From Polyporus tsugae (taxonomy: Eukaryota; Basidiomycota; Agaricomycetes; Polyporales; Polyporaceae), in NCBI GenBank assembly GCA_024305745.1, contig JAHRBS010000014.1, positions 1,743,501 through 1,807,500 of the forward strand: 64,000 bases of DNA, written 5' to 3'. Within the stretch, counting starts at the first letter, position 1. The number at the start of each line of letters is the position of its first letter. The translations under genes were made by a program, and so were the position numbers. Positions 32,107-44,434 of the stretch are shown here, in pieces. Below the pieces are notes generated by a model. It was not told where the DNA came from. It worked only from the letters and a program-made list of their open reading frames with translations, and ran no database searches.

Positions 32107-34330
32107 GCTGAAATACGAACATGTTGGTAGGCGACACATGATGCGCTTTCGGTTTTCGGTACGATCCTTGGACTGGAAGTATCCGAACTGAAGCTTATTT
32201 ACTTCGCACTCACCTCTTGCTCTCTATTTTCCCGTCTTGCAACTTCACTTCTCCCGCCTTCCTCGTGCATCGTCACCTTCAGATAAAACCGTCGGCCTGC
32301 CAATTGCTCAATCGAACGTCGCACGACTGCAAACTCACACAAATACGCTCCCATCGCTCGGCAGGTCTTCAAGAAACCTGGTTTTCCGCCCTTTAGACCA
32401 GACTCTCTGCTATCAGTAAGTTTACTCTTTCGAGTGGCCCAGATCTTCCACCCAATGACACCGTACTGATGATTGCCGTTTTGATCGTAGTTTTAGGCCT
32501 GATCTCGCGGTAAGCTGCTGAACGTCAAAGCACATGATTGACATTGGCGGATAAGGTGGATGTTCAGGTCGCTCCTCCTTCATTCCAATCGCCGTGGATT
32601 GGCTCAAGCACTCAATCCTCAATGTGAACACGATGGGTCTCAGCGAGCCCCGTCCTGACATCGGTGAGCCACCCGAGACGTTGTCGATATGCATAGCAGC
32701 GCACGTTCTTTGTTGATACATTGCGCAGACGTGGTTACCCCACCCTGGCCGCGCTGTTAAGCCTCTGGTGGCAGATCTGAGTGGCGTCCGCCACTCATCT
32801 CAATCAAACATTGCCCTTCCTCAAAATGGCGGCCGTACGATCTCCTTTCTATGTCCTCACTGTAAATTAGACTCGAGCTAATCATCTCGGAGAAAATAAC
32901 CATCTTTTCGTGACCGCAGACAACGTCAGGTCCATGTTCGAAGTGCTGTGCAAGCGCGGTCAGCACCTAATCGCCGCCAACGTGAAGCAAGAAGCGCCAG
33001 CTGTTGTGGAATTCGCCGCGTTCCACAGGTTCTGCCAATGTAACAGCTCATGAAGAAGCTCGTAGATCACGATCAGATAGCGCGATCAAGTTCTACTGCT
33101 TCCATCCTGACGACAGGATCAAGGATGTTCTGCCCAAGTGGCCCCTTTGTCGTACGTACCATACTTCTCTGGTTTCCGGTGTCGGCGGAGCTGCCACTCA
33201 TTACTGATTTGCGACGATCATCCTCCCAGGCGGGCTGCGCTCCCATCGAGAAGCCTTGGTACTTCACCTATCATTGGTGGAAACGCTTCCTGTATGTCGA
33301 TCCGGCCACGATCATACATGGTGCGTTCGAGTTAGTGACGTACTTGCGGCTCCGTCACTCACTTCCACATTACCGGGTCTCTCGCGCAAATACAATAGTT
33401 TTTCAGGCACATTTTGCCACCGTCCTCCGTATTATCCATCTCCACGGGGTCAACTTGAAGCCCAGAGCGCAGCAGAATGCGATGAAGACCGGAACGCTGG
33501 CGGCGCGCTCACCGCGTCTGTCTCCTGCCGACAACGATCATCCTCCGCGCGACCTGGGCGGCACGCCCACTCCGAGTCTCGTCCCCATCCACTTTCGTAA
33601 TGCCCTCCGGCAGAAGTCCCCGACCCCACCAAGAGAGGCAGGAGACGGATCGTCTCACGACTCCCGAGGGTGCACCCATATGCATCCACTATTCGACTAT
33701 CTGGCTGACTTGATTGGTTCAGTCAGCCAGCTTTGGCGGTGCGGTGCCGACCCTGCTTCGAACTTTTACCCGTGTCGGATATACTCAGCAACGAGCTCGT
33801 ACTTCTATATTTGTTTTCCCAGCGTTCTTCCTCCCGCTCAACTTGAACGGCGCGAACATACGCCCGGACCAGCGTCTTGAAGGCAACCGAATTGGATGTC
33901 TCGGGTTAGGCTTCTCCCATCCGGTTCTCATATGTTGCGCCGTGTTGCTTTCGGCGACGCGCTTGTCACCATTCAGAGGTCTAGCCGCACACAGGAGCGC
34001 GCTGCGCTACTACACAACTCCCTAGGGCAATCAGACGCGACCGAGCGTGAGTGGACGTCATCATTGGATCGGACCTTACTTATGTTGTCATCTCGATGTT
34101 ATATATTTGGCATGTCACTTAGGTTGGCCCTCTCGCGCCCACCACATCTCACAATTCCAGGAGGATCTTCTGCGATATCCCACCCCAGACCGGCGATGCC
34201 ACAGAGTGATCCGACTCATCCGAGGATGGGTGCCTCCGGCCTGGATGTTCATCCCATTGGGCGTGCCGCTTGCAGCCAGTTGATGCGCCAGCCCGCGCGT
34301 GCTTTCTCGTTCTTCTCGCCGTGATCCGCC
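32107..34330 (+). other. Possible decayed or unrecognised multi-exon gene
   Basis: I cannot assemble a convincing gene, but several fragments have spliced-gene character on the plus strand. A hydrophobic segment DTVLMIAVLIVVLGLISR (near 32458-32511) is followed by a donor GTAAGC. An acceptor near 32924 precedes RSMFEVLCKRGQHLIAANVK. KPWYFTYHWWKRFLYVDPAT lies near 33259, and PPAWMFIPLGVPLAAS near 34236-34283. Frames are interrupted too often for clean splicing. It may be a degraded membrane-protein gene or a gene with many tiny exons. No family recognised. Confidence 0.2.
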
Positions 34331-37300
34331 ATTCACTCTGAATGCCGCAGTTTGCGCTCGCGTGCAACTGGCTCTCGTTCTGTCGAAGCCGTTGTCGAAG
34401 TTCCTTCGTATTTCCTCATGTGGCTAACTCCGCCCTGTCCCTGTTGTCGTAGACGAGCGTTCAATTCGATGCATCCCGCCACCCGCCACAATGCTACGCC
34501 TCTTCTTTGGACGTCCAAAATCTATCCCACCTTCCCCCCCCAGCTTTCCTCAAACGTCATACCGAGTCTTTGAGCGACCACTTCCCCTTTCCTCAACGTC
34601 ACCTCCGCCCCCGAACTTCGAAGTGGCGACTTGAAAACGCGGTCGAGACCCGGGACCCAAGCCTCCCGATCCCCGATCGCGCGCGTCATCGTGCGAGATG
34701 TGTCGGTACTTACTGTACTTAGTGGCGAAGACGGTTGGCCAGCGGCTGCTGTCTCCAACCCACCGCGCTCCTTCTTCTGCATTTGGCGATCCCGCTCAAC
34801 CCGAAATGATGTCCCGCGCGATCGGGCGTCGAGAAATGATCGGGGGCTCAGAGGGGCTCGACTCGGCGTCGTCCGGTACAGTATCTTGGCGCCGGCGGTA
34901 ACGCATCCAGACCGGAACCTTTTCGATCGGTGGGGCGCAAGTTTCTCGCGCTGGCAGTCGCTAGGCGATATTGGAGGTGACTCCCAAGCATATGTTTCTA
35001 TCCTCGGGGCGCGTGGTGGGGTTTCGCGCGCCTGAAGCCGCGCGCTTCTTGATCGGACTCGGAGTGAAGGAGGGAGCTGGGTCGCGTGTGGCTCGGCGAA
35101 GGTATCGTTTTGTAATCCTCGTATGCAACGTGGCCAAGTTTCGCTTGGTGGCTAAATCTGAATTCGCTACAGGACGACTCGCGTGCCACGTGGATCCGAA
35201 GGTTCCCGGCAGAAGTTGAACTTGATGCTTGAAGAGGTGACCCTGGAGGGTGCAGTCCGTGACACACCATCGATGAATGCGGAGGAACATGAGCATCACA
35301 AATGCGGGCGCAACATACATAGTAGTGTGAAGAACCATCCACAATTAATGACGACTCGGGGCCGTAGGCGAAATAACCCCAAGATTACCGTCTTGGTTAT
35401 TCGCGGAACATCACCAAGGCACGCCTCCCATTCGCGCCGTCCACCTTCAAGTTCAATAGCGTGCGCATAGGAAAAGAACACGTCGGTGAGTGACCTATTT
35501 CCGCTGCGGCTCTCCAGGGAAAGTCCACCTTTCACATTGATTGACAGGCGTGGCCGGGTTCGAATCGCGTCGGGACAGGCGTGTACGCGGACGAACCGCG
35601 TCGGAGATAGCCTCGCGAACGTCTGTGCGAATCCTGCGGGCGTTTCGTGCGCCCATGCAAGGACCGACGAAGGCCGATGGTTAACACCGGACGCATGCCG
35701 ATGCTTCTCTCGCGGCTTCTCGCGCACTCACGGGCGCGCTCGCACTTCATGTTCATCTTCGCTGTTCTGTGCCTGCCTCGTGCTGGTAATTCCACGGGCT
35801 CGACGTCGCAAATCAAGCCCCGTGGTCAGACGTATTCCGCCCCCCATCACCCGCCCCCCCCTCTTCCATGCACGAGAAGAGGCGGTCGCGAGGTGTGGCG
35901 AGTAGCTCAAGTCGCCTTCTGTCGGGTGGCTGACTACATATCCGAGCATGCCTTCACTCGTGCGTGGGTTCTGCGGTGCCGCCGGGTGCGCCGATCCCGA
36001 CGGCGTGGGGCGAATGCCTCTGCGAGGCTATGGCTGTGGGAGCATGGATCTGCCCGACGCCTGTACTGCCGAAGAAGCTTGTTGGGACCTGTCACCTCGA
36101 CATGAAGCTGACGGCCGAACTCGAGGCCAGTTCTTCTAAGAACATCAACACAAGCTAAACGAGGGCCATGGGCGGCCCGGCCGAGTGCTGAAGCATTTCA
36201 GTGGTCTCGACTCCAAGTCCAAGTCGCCGAACGGGTCCTCCAAGACATTACCGAAGGACGCCAGGCTGGTGTACATGAATTCATGTCGGTCGGATGCCAG
36301 CGAAGCACCGTGCAGATGGTCAAGCTTCGCACAGCCATCTCGCTCGACGTGTGGCGTGGGCTCCGTCCGGGCATACGGAGGTGATTCCAAGGTCCCCCGG
36401 CCTTCCGGCCTACACCACCCCAAACTTGGAATCCCAGCTGTCTTCTGTATTCTCCACCGCGACCTCGTGCCTGCAGCCAGCGCTTCTGGACTGGAAACGG
36501 GTTCCGAACGCCTCAGGGCTTCGAAAACATCCGCGTCGTTGCCAACGTATCATCATCGTACCCTAGAAACGGATCGCGATCGACGCTGCTACAGGGGCCG
36601 GGTCGGAGTGCGCAACATTGATGCTGATACGTGAGTACTTCGTCCGCCCGCGCCCCCCCCCCTCGTCACGGTCGGGCTGCATTGCGACGGCTGCATAATG
36701 CATTATTGTTTCGATCGGGGCCGTCGTAGAGCAGCTAGCGTGCCGCACACCTAATCCCATCCGGCCCCAGTCCCCTGAGCGTGTCGCGAGCCGCGGTTGC
36801 GGAGAGGTGCGGCTGCATTATTCGCTGCGCATAAGACCGACTATTACTGACTGCATGCATGCCACGTTCAGGGTAGCTCTCCGTACCCGGGGGGGGGGGG
36901 GGGCGCTCGCCACATTATCAGCGCTCGACACCCGCTCCCATCGGCCTCCCTCTAAAATCCAAGCGCGAGTGCCCCCCACCCGTCTTCACGCCACCCGCGC
37001 ACCGCACGTCGGAAACATCCCGAACTTTCGTCAGAGCTAGAGCCAGAGCCAGCAGCCTGACTCCTGCATCTCTCCGTGGCACGACGTGATGCGATGGGGG
37101 CCCGCTCGGCCGGAAAGTTGGCTTCTGCGGCACAGGGGATCACGCACATGCCGCATCGAATGCAGCAAGTAGGGTCCTGCGCCTCAGGCTGGGTGCGCGA
37201 CGAGTTCAGTGTTCAGTGTTCTCGTTCTCGTTCTCGTTCTCGTGCTTGCGCATGCCAGTGCCGAGGGTGAGTTCAGGGTTACGTTAGCGTTATAGTTAAA

Positions 37301-40300
37301 CTCGGACGCTTTCTCGTTCTCTGTGGCGGAGAAGCGAGGTTATCTGACGGCCGAGGGGCGGCAGGTGCCTTGGCGGAGTGGGATATTATTTTTGTGGATG
37401 ATAGATTCAAATGGCACGCCGAACCTTATGCTCGGACGTGGGATGCGAGATGTGCCAGGGTTCAATAAATATTACCGTGACTACGTGGCGCACGAGGGGA
37501 GGCCGAATCCACTCGTTAAAATGGGGCGGCGGAAGATTCGAGAGCCGGTGGTGTAGCTCGGGGGAGGGAGGTGGAGGGGGCTGGATAGGCTCGGAGCATA
37601 GGGCCCGCGTGACCAGCTGCTCGTCCGAACGTACATGTTGCCCAGGCCGTTCGTACGAGTCCGACATTGTAGCACCACTCCGGTTGGGAAGAACGAGTGC
37701 TTAGCTCGTCGCTTGACGGGATATGTCTAATGGCCGTCTGAAGGGACGCTTCGCCCGCACGGCGTGACGCCGCAAACTTGCTCTAGTGCTTCTGCTAGTA
37801 ATGTGGCATTTGAGTTCATCTGGAGCTCGAGGGCTAGCATCATGCGCGCGCGCCCCGCCGGAAGCAACTGCAGTCTGCGGACAATGAATGTCCTTTTCCG
37901 CCCAGGCGTGACTAGTGCTATGATATGTACGTATTTGCAGCGGTGACGCGGGCCGCCCATTCATTCATTTTTTGGGCACCACCTTCTTCCAAACCTTTGG
38001 GGCCTGATATTCGGCTCGAAGTGGCTGTTCAAGTCCCGTGGCCAAAGTATAGCGCGGGGAGCGGGACGAGTACGGAAGCGACAGGACGAAAACGGGGCAC
38101 AGATGCGCAGTTTTGGTGGTTTAAACGTTTATCGATTACTGCGAATGAAGTGCCGGGGCCCAGTGCCATGGTGCTCGTGATCGCACTCGCCCTGCTCCCC
38201 GAGGCTGCGTGCGTGGACACATGAAATCACTGGCACGTAGTACAGGCGTGGATCATCATCGACCATCTATCATCATCACAACTCTATCGCCGCGCTGCCT
38301 GGGCTGACCACAGGGGACAGCAGGAGACGCGCAGGGCGGGATGGCGGTGCAGTAGGCCCTAGGGTGCAGTACCGCACGGAAGCGCGGAGGCTGGAGACGA
38401 GGCCAAGCGAGGCTGCGCCCTTATGACTGGATGTCGCTCGCGGAGTTTAGAACGGGCATGGTAAGTACTTACTTACCTAAGCCTTACGATGACGGCAGGT
38501 CCGGGGTGCAGCGCGCAACGTCCGCCCGTCACTGCGGTCTCTACATCGTTTGCGAGACGTCGGGCCGTTGATGAATCGGAGGGTGCGCGCAGGCCGCGAA
38601 GAAGGCGGCAGCCAAGGGAAAGAGGCCGAGGACATTGACAGGACGATGACAGTGACAAGAGAAGTTCGTCAGTGTCAGCTCTGTTGGAAGCGAGTCGGTG
38701 TGAGACCGCGAAGGGTCTGGAGGGTGCATCGCCGCACGGCCACGCGAGCGCCCTGGGAGGGCGCGCAGTACGCTGTGCACACTGCAGGGCTCGCGTAAGT
38801 AACGGTAACCCGGCGGCAGGCGCGTACGGTTGAGACCCGAGCCTCAGGCCTCAGGCCTCAGGGTGCGGGAGGCGGGAGGGGAGCATTCGATCGGCTAGGA
38901 GCCGGGCGGGCGGAAGAGTTGCGGCTATCTGCGAGGGGAAGAGGAAGGGTGCAATACTTATTCGAATCGGAAGAGAACCGTGGAGAAGCGGAAATCTCTT
39001 CATCGCGCCGGAGCGGATTCGAATTCACGTTCGGGAACGCGGCAGGCAGGGCTTAGGGGCGTTCTCCACTCAGTTGGCTCGGCTCGAGCGTGTTGGAGCC
39101 TAAGGGAAGTGGGAAACGTCTTGGGTGTAGGCTTGGAAGCTTGGGAGCGCACGAGTTGGGGGTGGGGTGACGCGAGAGACAAGATAAGCCGAAGAACCTG
39201 CCATTTTCGGAGAGATAGCTCTGGAGCTGGTCAAAGGTACATAGTCAAAGCTCCAAGATGCGATGGGTCGGTAATTGGCTTTCGATTCAAGAGTCGGAGT
39301 ACAGAGTATCAATTGAAAAGGGACGGAGGCATGAAGTGAGATTATTGGGCCCGAGATGGAAGCTTGGGCGATGGGAGATATCGATGCGCTCTACGTACGG
39401 GCGGCTTGGGGGATGGCTGTGAACGGATGATGGACGGAGTTTGGTGAGGGGAGTGGTCATCATGATGGCCCGCGCAGGCAGTACAGGCGAACAGGAAGAG
39501 GGCGAAAGACAAGAGAAGACAAGTGGCAGAATCAGGAACGCAAGGGGAAGGAAGGGGAAAAGAGCGGTCGAGGGATGCCATCTGGGGATCCCGACGTGCG
39601 ATCTGTACATGCGGGCTCGGTTCGATGCCTGGTTTCTTCTCTGGGTACGGGCATTCAGTGAACCAGTGCCAGTCCGCACGCGCGTCGGTGGGAGGACGTC
39701 GACGAGTTCTGGCGAGCAGGGGCACGGCACCGCTGAGGTGGATGAGAGTGTGTCATGGAGGGAGGGGCTGCCGCAGGGGTGAGCCGAGGAAGGCGGTGGA
39801 ATATCGGGATGTGTGCATGTATGTATATGTAGAGTAGGTGGCGAGTGACAGGATCTGTGTAGTTGGAGAGGAGGATTGGAATATACGTGGAATAGGCCGG
39901 GGATAGGCCGGTATCCGGTCAAGCGGGGAGAAGAGATGAAGCTGAGAGCAGCAGGCAGGGCTGAGAGCGAGCGCGAGAGGGAATGGTGGCGAGGGACGGG
40001 AGACGGATCGGAGCGCTGGGGGTGTGACGGGTGTGACGGGGAGGATCAGGAGGGAGGAGCGACAGGCCCAAAACGGCAAGGGAGCGTCCAGTTGGCGGCC
40101 AAGTCGCTTTTAATGGGAGGGTCCCCTGTCTCGCTGCTCTCCGTCTCCGCCTCCGTCCTCCCGCCTCGCCCCCGCCCCCTCCGCCGTCTCTCTCGGCGAA
40201 CACAGTCAACTCTAGAGCCGCGCTCCCAGCTCGAGTGTGCGCCGTAATCTCCTATCGCCTCTCTTGATAATTTCTTCCTTACGCTCGCGGCCACGCCTAC

Positions 40301-40395
40301 TCTCACTCGGCTCTTCTCGTCCTCGGTGGCCCCCTAATCATAATCCTAATCGCATCCCCTGCCCTCCATCATCCGCCCCCGCATCCGGCACAATA
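34331..40395. other. About 6 kb without recognisable genes, upstream of STE12
   Basis: Frames of 60-210 codons occur on both strands without motifs or consistent splicing. Minor repeats: a run of 13 or more G at about 36891-36903, tandem TTCTCG units at about 37217-37243, a short tandem of GCCTCAG near 38845-38862, and a GC palindrome (GGCCGGTATCCGGTCA) at 39907-39922. The last kilobase probably belongs to the STE12 promoter and leader. Confidence 0.4.
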
Positions 40396-40425
40396 ATGTA
40401 TGTCCCTCGTCTCCCTCGCGGATAA
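40396..40425 (+). promoter_or_regulatory. Nine-codon upstream ORF in the STE12 leader, removable by splicing
   Basis: ATG at 40396 opens a frame MYVPRLPRG with a stop at 40423, 94 bases before the STE12 ATG. The G of this ATG is also the first base of a good intron, GTATGT (40398) to CCGCAG (40452), 55 nt long. Splicing would destroy the uORF start; an unspliced leader would keep it. Inference from sequence only. Confidence 0.4.
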
Positions 40426-40518
40426 GATCGACGACTCATATCCCCCCCGCAGTTATAGGCTAACGACCCCAAGGCGCACACGCTCTCTTGTATCATCCTT
40501 GCCCGTACTCCCCGTATA

Positions 40519-43500
40519 ATGGACGGCCTCGTTTCTCATCCATCCTCAAATCCCTTCGCCCTTGCTATCGACTCTCACCCATGTCCTCCACGACCCTCAT
40601 CCGACATCTACTCCCAGAAGCTTCCCTACCCTCCTTCCCACTATTACGACCAGTCCTACATCCAGCAACACCCCCCTTTCACTCCCCCACAACACTCCCT
40701 CCAGATTCATACTGCAAACCCCGCTCCCCACGAGCAGGACCCTGAAGAGCAGACCGCCCACCCCTCCCGCCCAAACTCGTATCACCAACTCCAGCACGGT
40801 CCCGACCCCGACCAAGACAGCGACCAAGAGCCTCTTCACCACGAGCAGTCCATCGCCGACGCACTCACTGACAACTCAGGTCCTCATGGAGGTCTCACCC
40901 GTGCACTCACCCTCCAAGAGCGCGAGCTTCTCGCCCATCTCGACAGGCTCAAGTTTTTCCTTGCCACCGCCCCCTCCCGCTGGAACACAGAGAATGGCTA
41001 CAACGGCCCTGATCCCTCCACCGTCCCTGCCGGACACCCCCACAGTGCACATCCCGCCCTCAATCGTTTCCTGCTTCCAAACTCTGAGTACGTCACCTGC
41101 GTCCTCTGGGGCGGTCTCTACCACATCACCGGCACGGATATCGTTCGTGCGCTAGTCTTCCGCTTCGAAGCTTTCGGTCGTCCAGTTCGCAACATGAAGA
41201 AATTCGAGGAGGGCGTTTTTTCCGATCTCAGGAATCTCAAGCCTGGTGTCGACGCGTGCCTTGAGGAGCCCAAGGTGAGTATTCATGACTATATGCGTGC
41301 TCTTCCCCCCTCCTGCCTTTCCTCTCTCCTTGTCGAGCCCCCCATCGCTATGCGTGGCATGCCCAAGCTGCCCGGCGTTGCTCGTTTCGTGGGATGTTGA
41401 GATGTGATTGGGGCGCTCATGACTGATCGTCAATCGCGATGACGGTCTCGACCGGCTCCGATGGAGCGGATTGACTTCCCGCCCATTTCCACTCCCGTCC
41501 TCATGTCCCGCTGCTCTCGTAATAGTTCGACGTCGTGCTGACCCCGCCATATCTCCCCCCATCTGCCAGTCACCTTTCCTCGATCTGCTGTTCAAATACC
41601 AGTGCATCCGCACCCAAAAGAAGCAGAAGGTTTTCTATTGGTGAGTCGCCACCACCACCACTCCTCCCTCCCCATCAACATATCGCCCGCCATAACTCTC
41701 CGGTTCCCCTTGTTGTTTTTTCTTCCGTCCCCATCTCCATATCCAGACCTATGTCTTTTCTCCATTCTACGCTGTGCTATCATCCATCATCCGTCGAACC
41801 CCATTAACCCCGCTCCGCTCACATCGGTCATCCGGGACGATTTGCTGATCTCGGCCGGGTCCCATTTGTAGGTTCTCCGTGCCACATGACCGGCTCTTCC
41901 TCGATGCACTCGAGCGCGACCTCAAGCGCGAGAAAATGGGCATGGAGGCGACGACCGTCATCACCGGTGAGCCCGCGCTGTCGTTCACGTACGACCCCAA
42001 GCGCTCGCTCTACGAGCAGTTCGCCAAGGCGTCCGGCAACCGCGAGGGCGAGGGCGAGCTCGAGGCTGCTGTCCGCCGCGCGGACGAGGCGGCCGATAGC
42101 GAGAGCGACAGGCAGTCGTCGTCATCGTCGTCGTCGGACGCGGAGCATTCTGCGTCCGAGGCGGGCGACTCGCAGGGGGAAACAGACGGCGCGAAGAAGC
42201 CAAACGCTAAGAAGCCGCGCAGCACGATCACGCACTCGCCATTCTTCTCGATGTTCTCGCTCTTCGAGGGCTCGCCGACGTACAAGCAGCGGCGGAAGAA
42301 GGTGCCCAAGGCGCGCAGGTCGCCTCCGGCCGTCGACCACCCTTACGGCTCGACCATGAGCGTGGACGCCGATTCGGCTTATGGGCTCTACCAACAGCAG
42401 CAACAGCAACCGCAGTCGCAGTTCAAGGACCCACACCTGGATCGATTCGGGCGCGAGACAGTACGTTTGAGCGCGGAGGATATGTTCAGGGCGCAGGCGC
42501 GGGGCGACTTCGCCGGGAGCAACCCAGACGTGCTCGCGTCGCAGAAGGAGCGGCAGCGGCGCGCGCTCGAGGCGCTCGAGCTGGCGTCTGGCGGCCAGGG
42601 CCCACCACCGCCGTACATGACCGGGCTCTCGGGTCCTGGGGTCGTACCGGTCCCCAACCCCAATGGGAACGGATCGGCGGCGTTCTCTGCGCAGCAGCAG
42701 TACGAGCTTTCGGGGTACGAGCCACAGGCACAAGCGCAAGTGCAGGTCCGCCCGCAACAGCAGCAGCAGATGCCTGTGCCGGGCGGCCGCCCACACCTGG
42801 AGCAGAGGCATACGTACCCGATCCCGGAGTACGTGACGCAGACACAGACGCAGATGGCCTCACACCCACACCCCCATCCGCACGCACCGATGCCCGTGCG
42901 CTCCGGCACGGACCCGTACGGTGCAGTCGTTGGCGTCCCGCACCCGCACCCTGCACACGCGCAGCAGCCGATCACGACAGGCTGGGCGGGCGCAGAGGGC
43001 GCCATGCTCGTGAATGGGGCGCTCCCGCGGACGAAGGCGTTCGTGTGCCCGCTGTTCTCGTGCGGGCGGATGTTCAAGCGGATGGAGCACCTCAAGCGGC
43101 ACCTGCGGACGCACACACTCGAACGGCCGTTCCAGTGCGAGCGGTGTAAGAAGCGCTTTTCGCGCTCGGACAACCTTGCTCAGCACGTGCGGACGCATGA
43201 CCGGCGCGCCGTCGCGGCCGCCACAGCGTCCGGACTCGTGGTCGAGATGCAGGAAGTGGATGGGGAAGTGGAAGTAGACGAGCTGCTAGAGGGCGAGGCG
43301 GACGTGGAGGACATCGAGGGCGAGCTGGACTACCTGTCGGGCTCGCGCGGGATCACCAGCGTGCGGATGTGCGAGGTCGAGGTGCAGGGCCAGGTACATG
43401 AGGTGCAGGGCGACGAGGAGGGCCTCGTGACGACCACTGGCGCGATCGCCCCCGCCGTCGCGGAGACGCAGGAGATGTTCTTCGACCAGATCCAGCAGCC

Positions 43501-44434
43501 ACAGCCGCACGCGCAGTACGAGTCCGTCCCCCGCGCGTCGCCCGAGGCGAGTCCGTACATGACGGGGACGACGAGCAGCAACGGCTCCCCCGACGCGCAG
43601 TGGGCCGCTATTCCCTCACAGCAGCCGACCTCCGCGTTTGCAGGGTCCGTCATGCAGCAACAACAACAGCAGCAGCAGCAGCAGCAACGGCTCGACGCGT
43701 CATACCACACGCTCGGGGACTTCGTCACCTCTATCTCGGCGCCGAGCCATAAGCTTACGTTCGACCACGCCGCGCTGTACCCGGCCGAGCTCTCGCTCAA
43801 CGGTCCCGGCCCCATCAGGCGGCACAGGAGCGCGACGCCGTCCATCGCCAAGTTCGGTCCTGGAGTCGCAGGTGTCGGAGAGACGATCCGCAGGCCATAC
43901 TCCGCCGCGCTGTCTGAGTCCGGCCACGGTCAGCGGTCGTACCACCCGTACGCGGTCCCGGGCCACCACCACGTCGCGTCGCACTCGGCGCAGTCGAGCC
44001 CGATGGCGTACACCGTCCCGCTTGGGGCTGGGGGGTACGAGGGCGCGACGCCGCCGACGAGCAGGCACGGGCACCAGACGCACTCGCGCTCGAGCTCGAG
44101 CGGGGGCTTGCAGGAGCAGATGCGGCAGATGCTGAGCTTGGAGCAAGTGCAGGTGCAGCAGCAGGTCGAGGTGGACATGGTGTATCCTCAGCCTCAACCA
44201 CAACCTCAAGCGCAGGCGCAGCCCCAGTACCAGTTGTACCGCACAGACTCGCCGATGCAGTACAGCACCGGCGTGCCTGGGGAGACGTACGAGATGGACG
44301 TTGCCAACCAGCACCAACAACAGGAGATGGTCCAGGGGATGTACGTCGGTGGCCTGGCGGACGCGCAGTACGCGCAGGTTCAGCAGCAGGCATATTTTGC
44401 GCACCCGCACGCGCATCCACACCATTCGCTTTGA
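40519..44434 (+). CDS. STE12: STE12-type transcription factor (homeodomain plus C2H2)
   Basis: Nuclear transcription factor at the end of the pheromone/filamentation MAP-kinase cascade, controlling mating and invasive or fruiting development in fungi. Exons 40519-41274, 41570-41640 and 41872-44434 give 1128 residues. The STE DNA-binding domain (about residues 130-300) contains [60 protein letters not shown] and, across exon joins, [20 protein letters not shown] then [20 protein letters not shown]. Two C2H2 fingers lie at about residues 665-725: [20 protein letters not shown] and [20 protein letters not shown], the arrangement of Ste12-alpha types found outside ascomycete yeasts. Between and after them are glutamine runs (a long one near 43654-43687), serine-acidic stretches and histidine/proline-rich segments. 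Both introns (295 and 231 nt) are long for this genome but splice exactly. Confidence 0.95.
43654..43687 (+). repeat. CAG/CAA trinucleotide run (polyglutamine) in STE12
   Basis: An in-frame run of CAG and CAA codons encodes about eleven consecutive glutamines between the zinc fingers and the C-terminus. Shorter runs occur near 42392-42420 and 42751-42770. Such runs vary in length between strains and are typical of fungal activation regions. Confidence 0.7.

Noticed and set aside
37214..37243. TTCTCG tandem repeat and nearby poly-G as a telomere or CRISPR-like array
   Set aside because: Five or fewer short units without spacers; an ordinary microsatellite.
39287..39922. 211-codon minus-strand Pro/Ser-rich frame upstream of STE12
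   Set aside because: No motif or splice context, low complexity; more likely promoter DNA.
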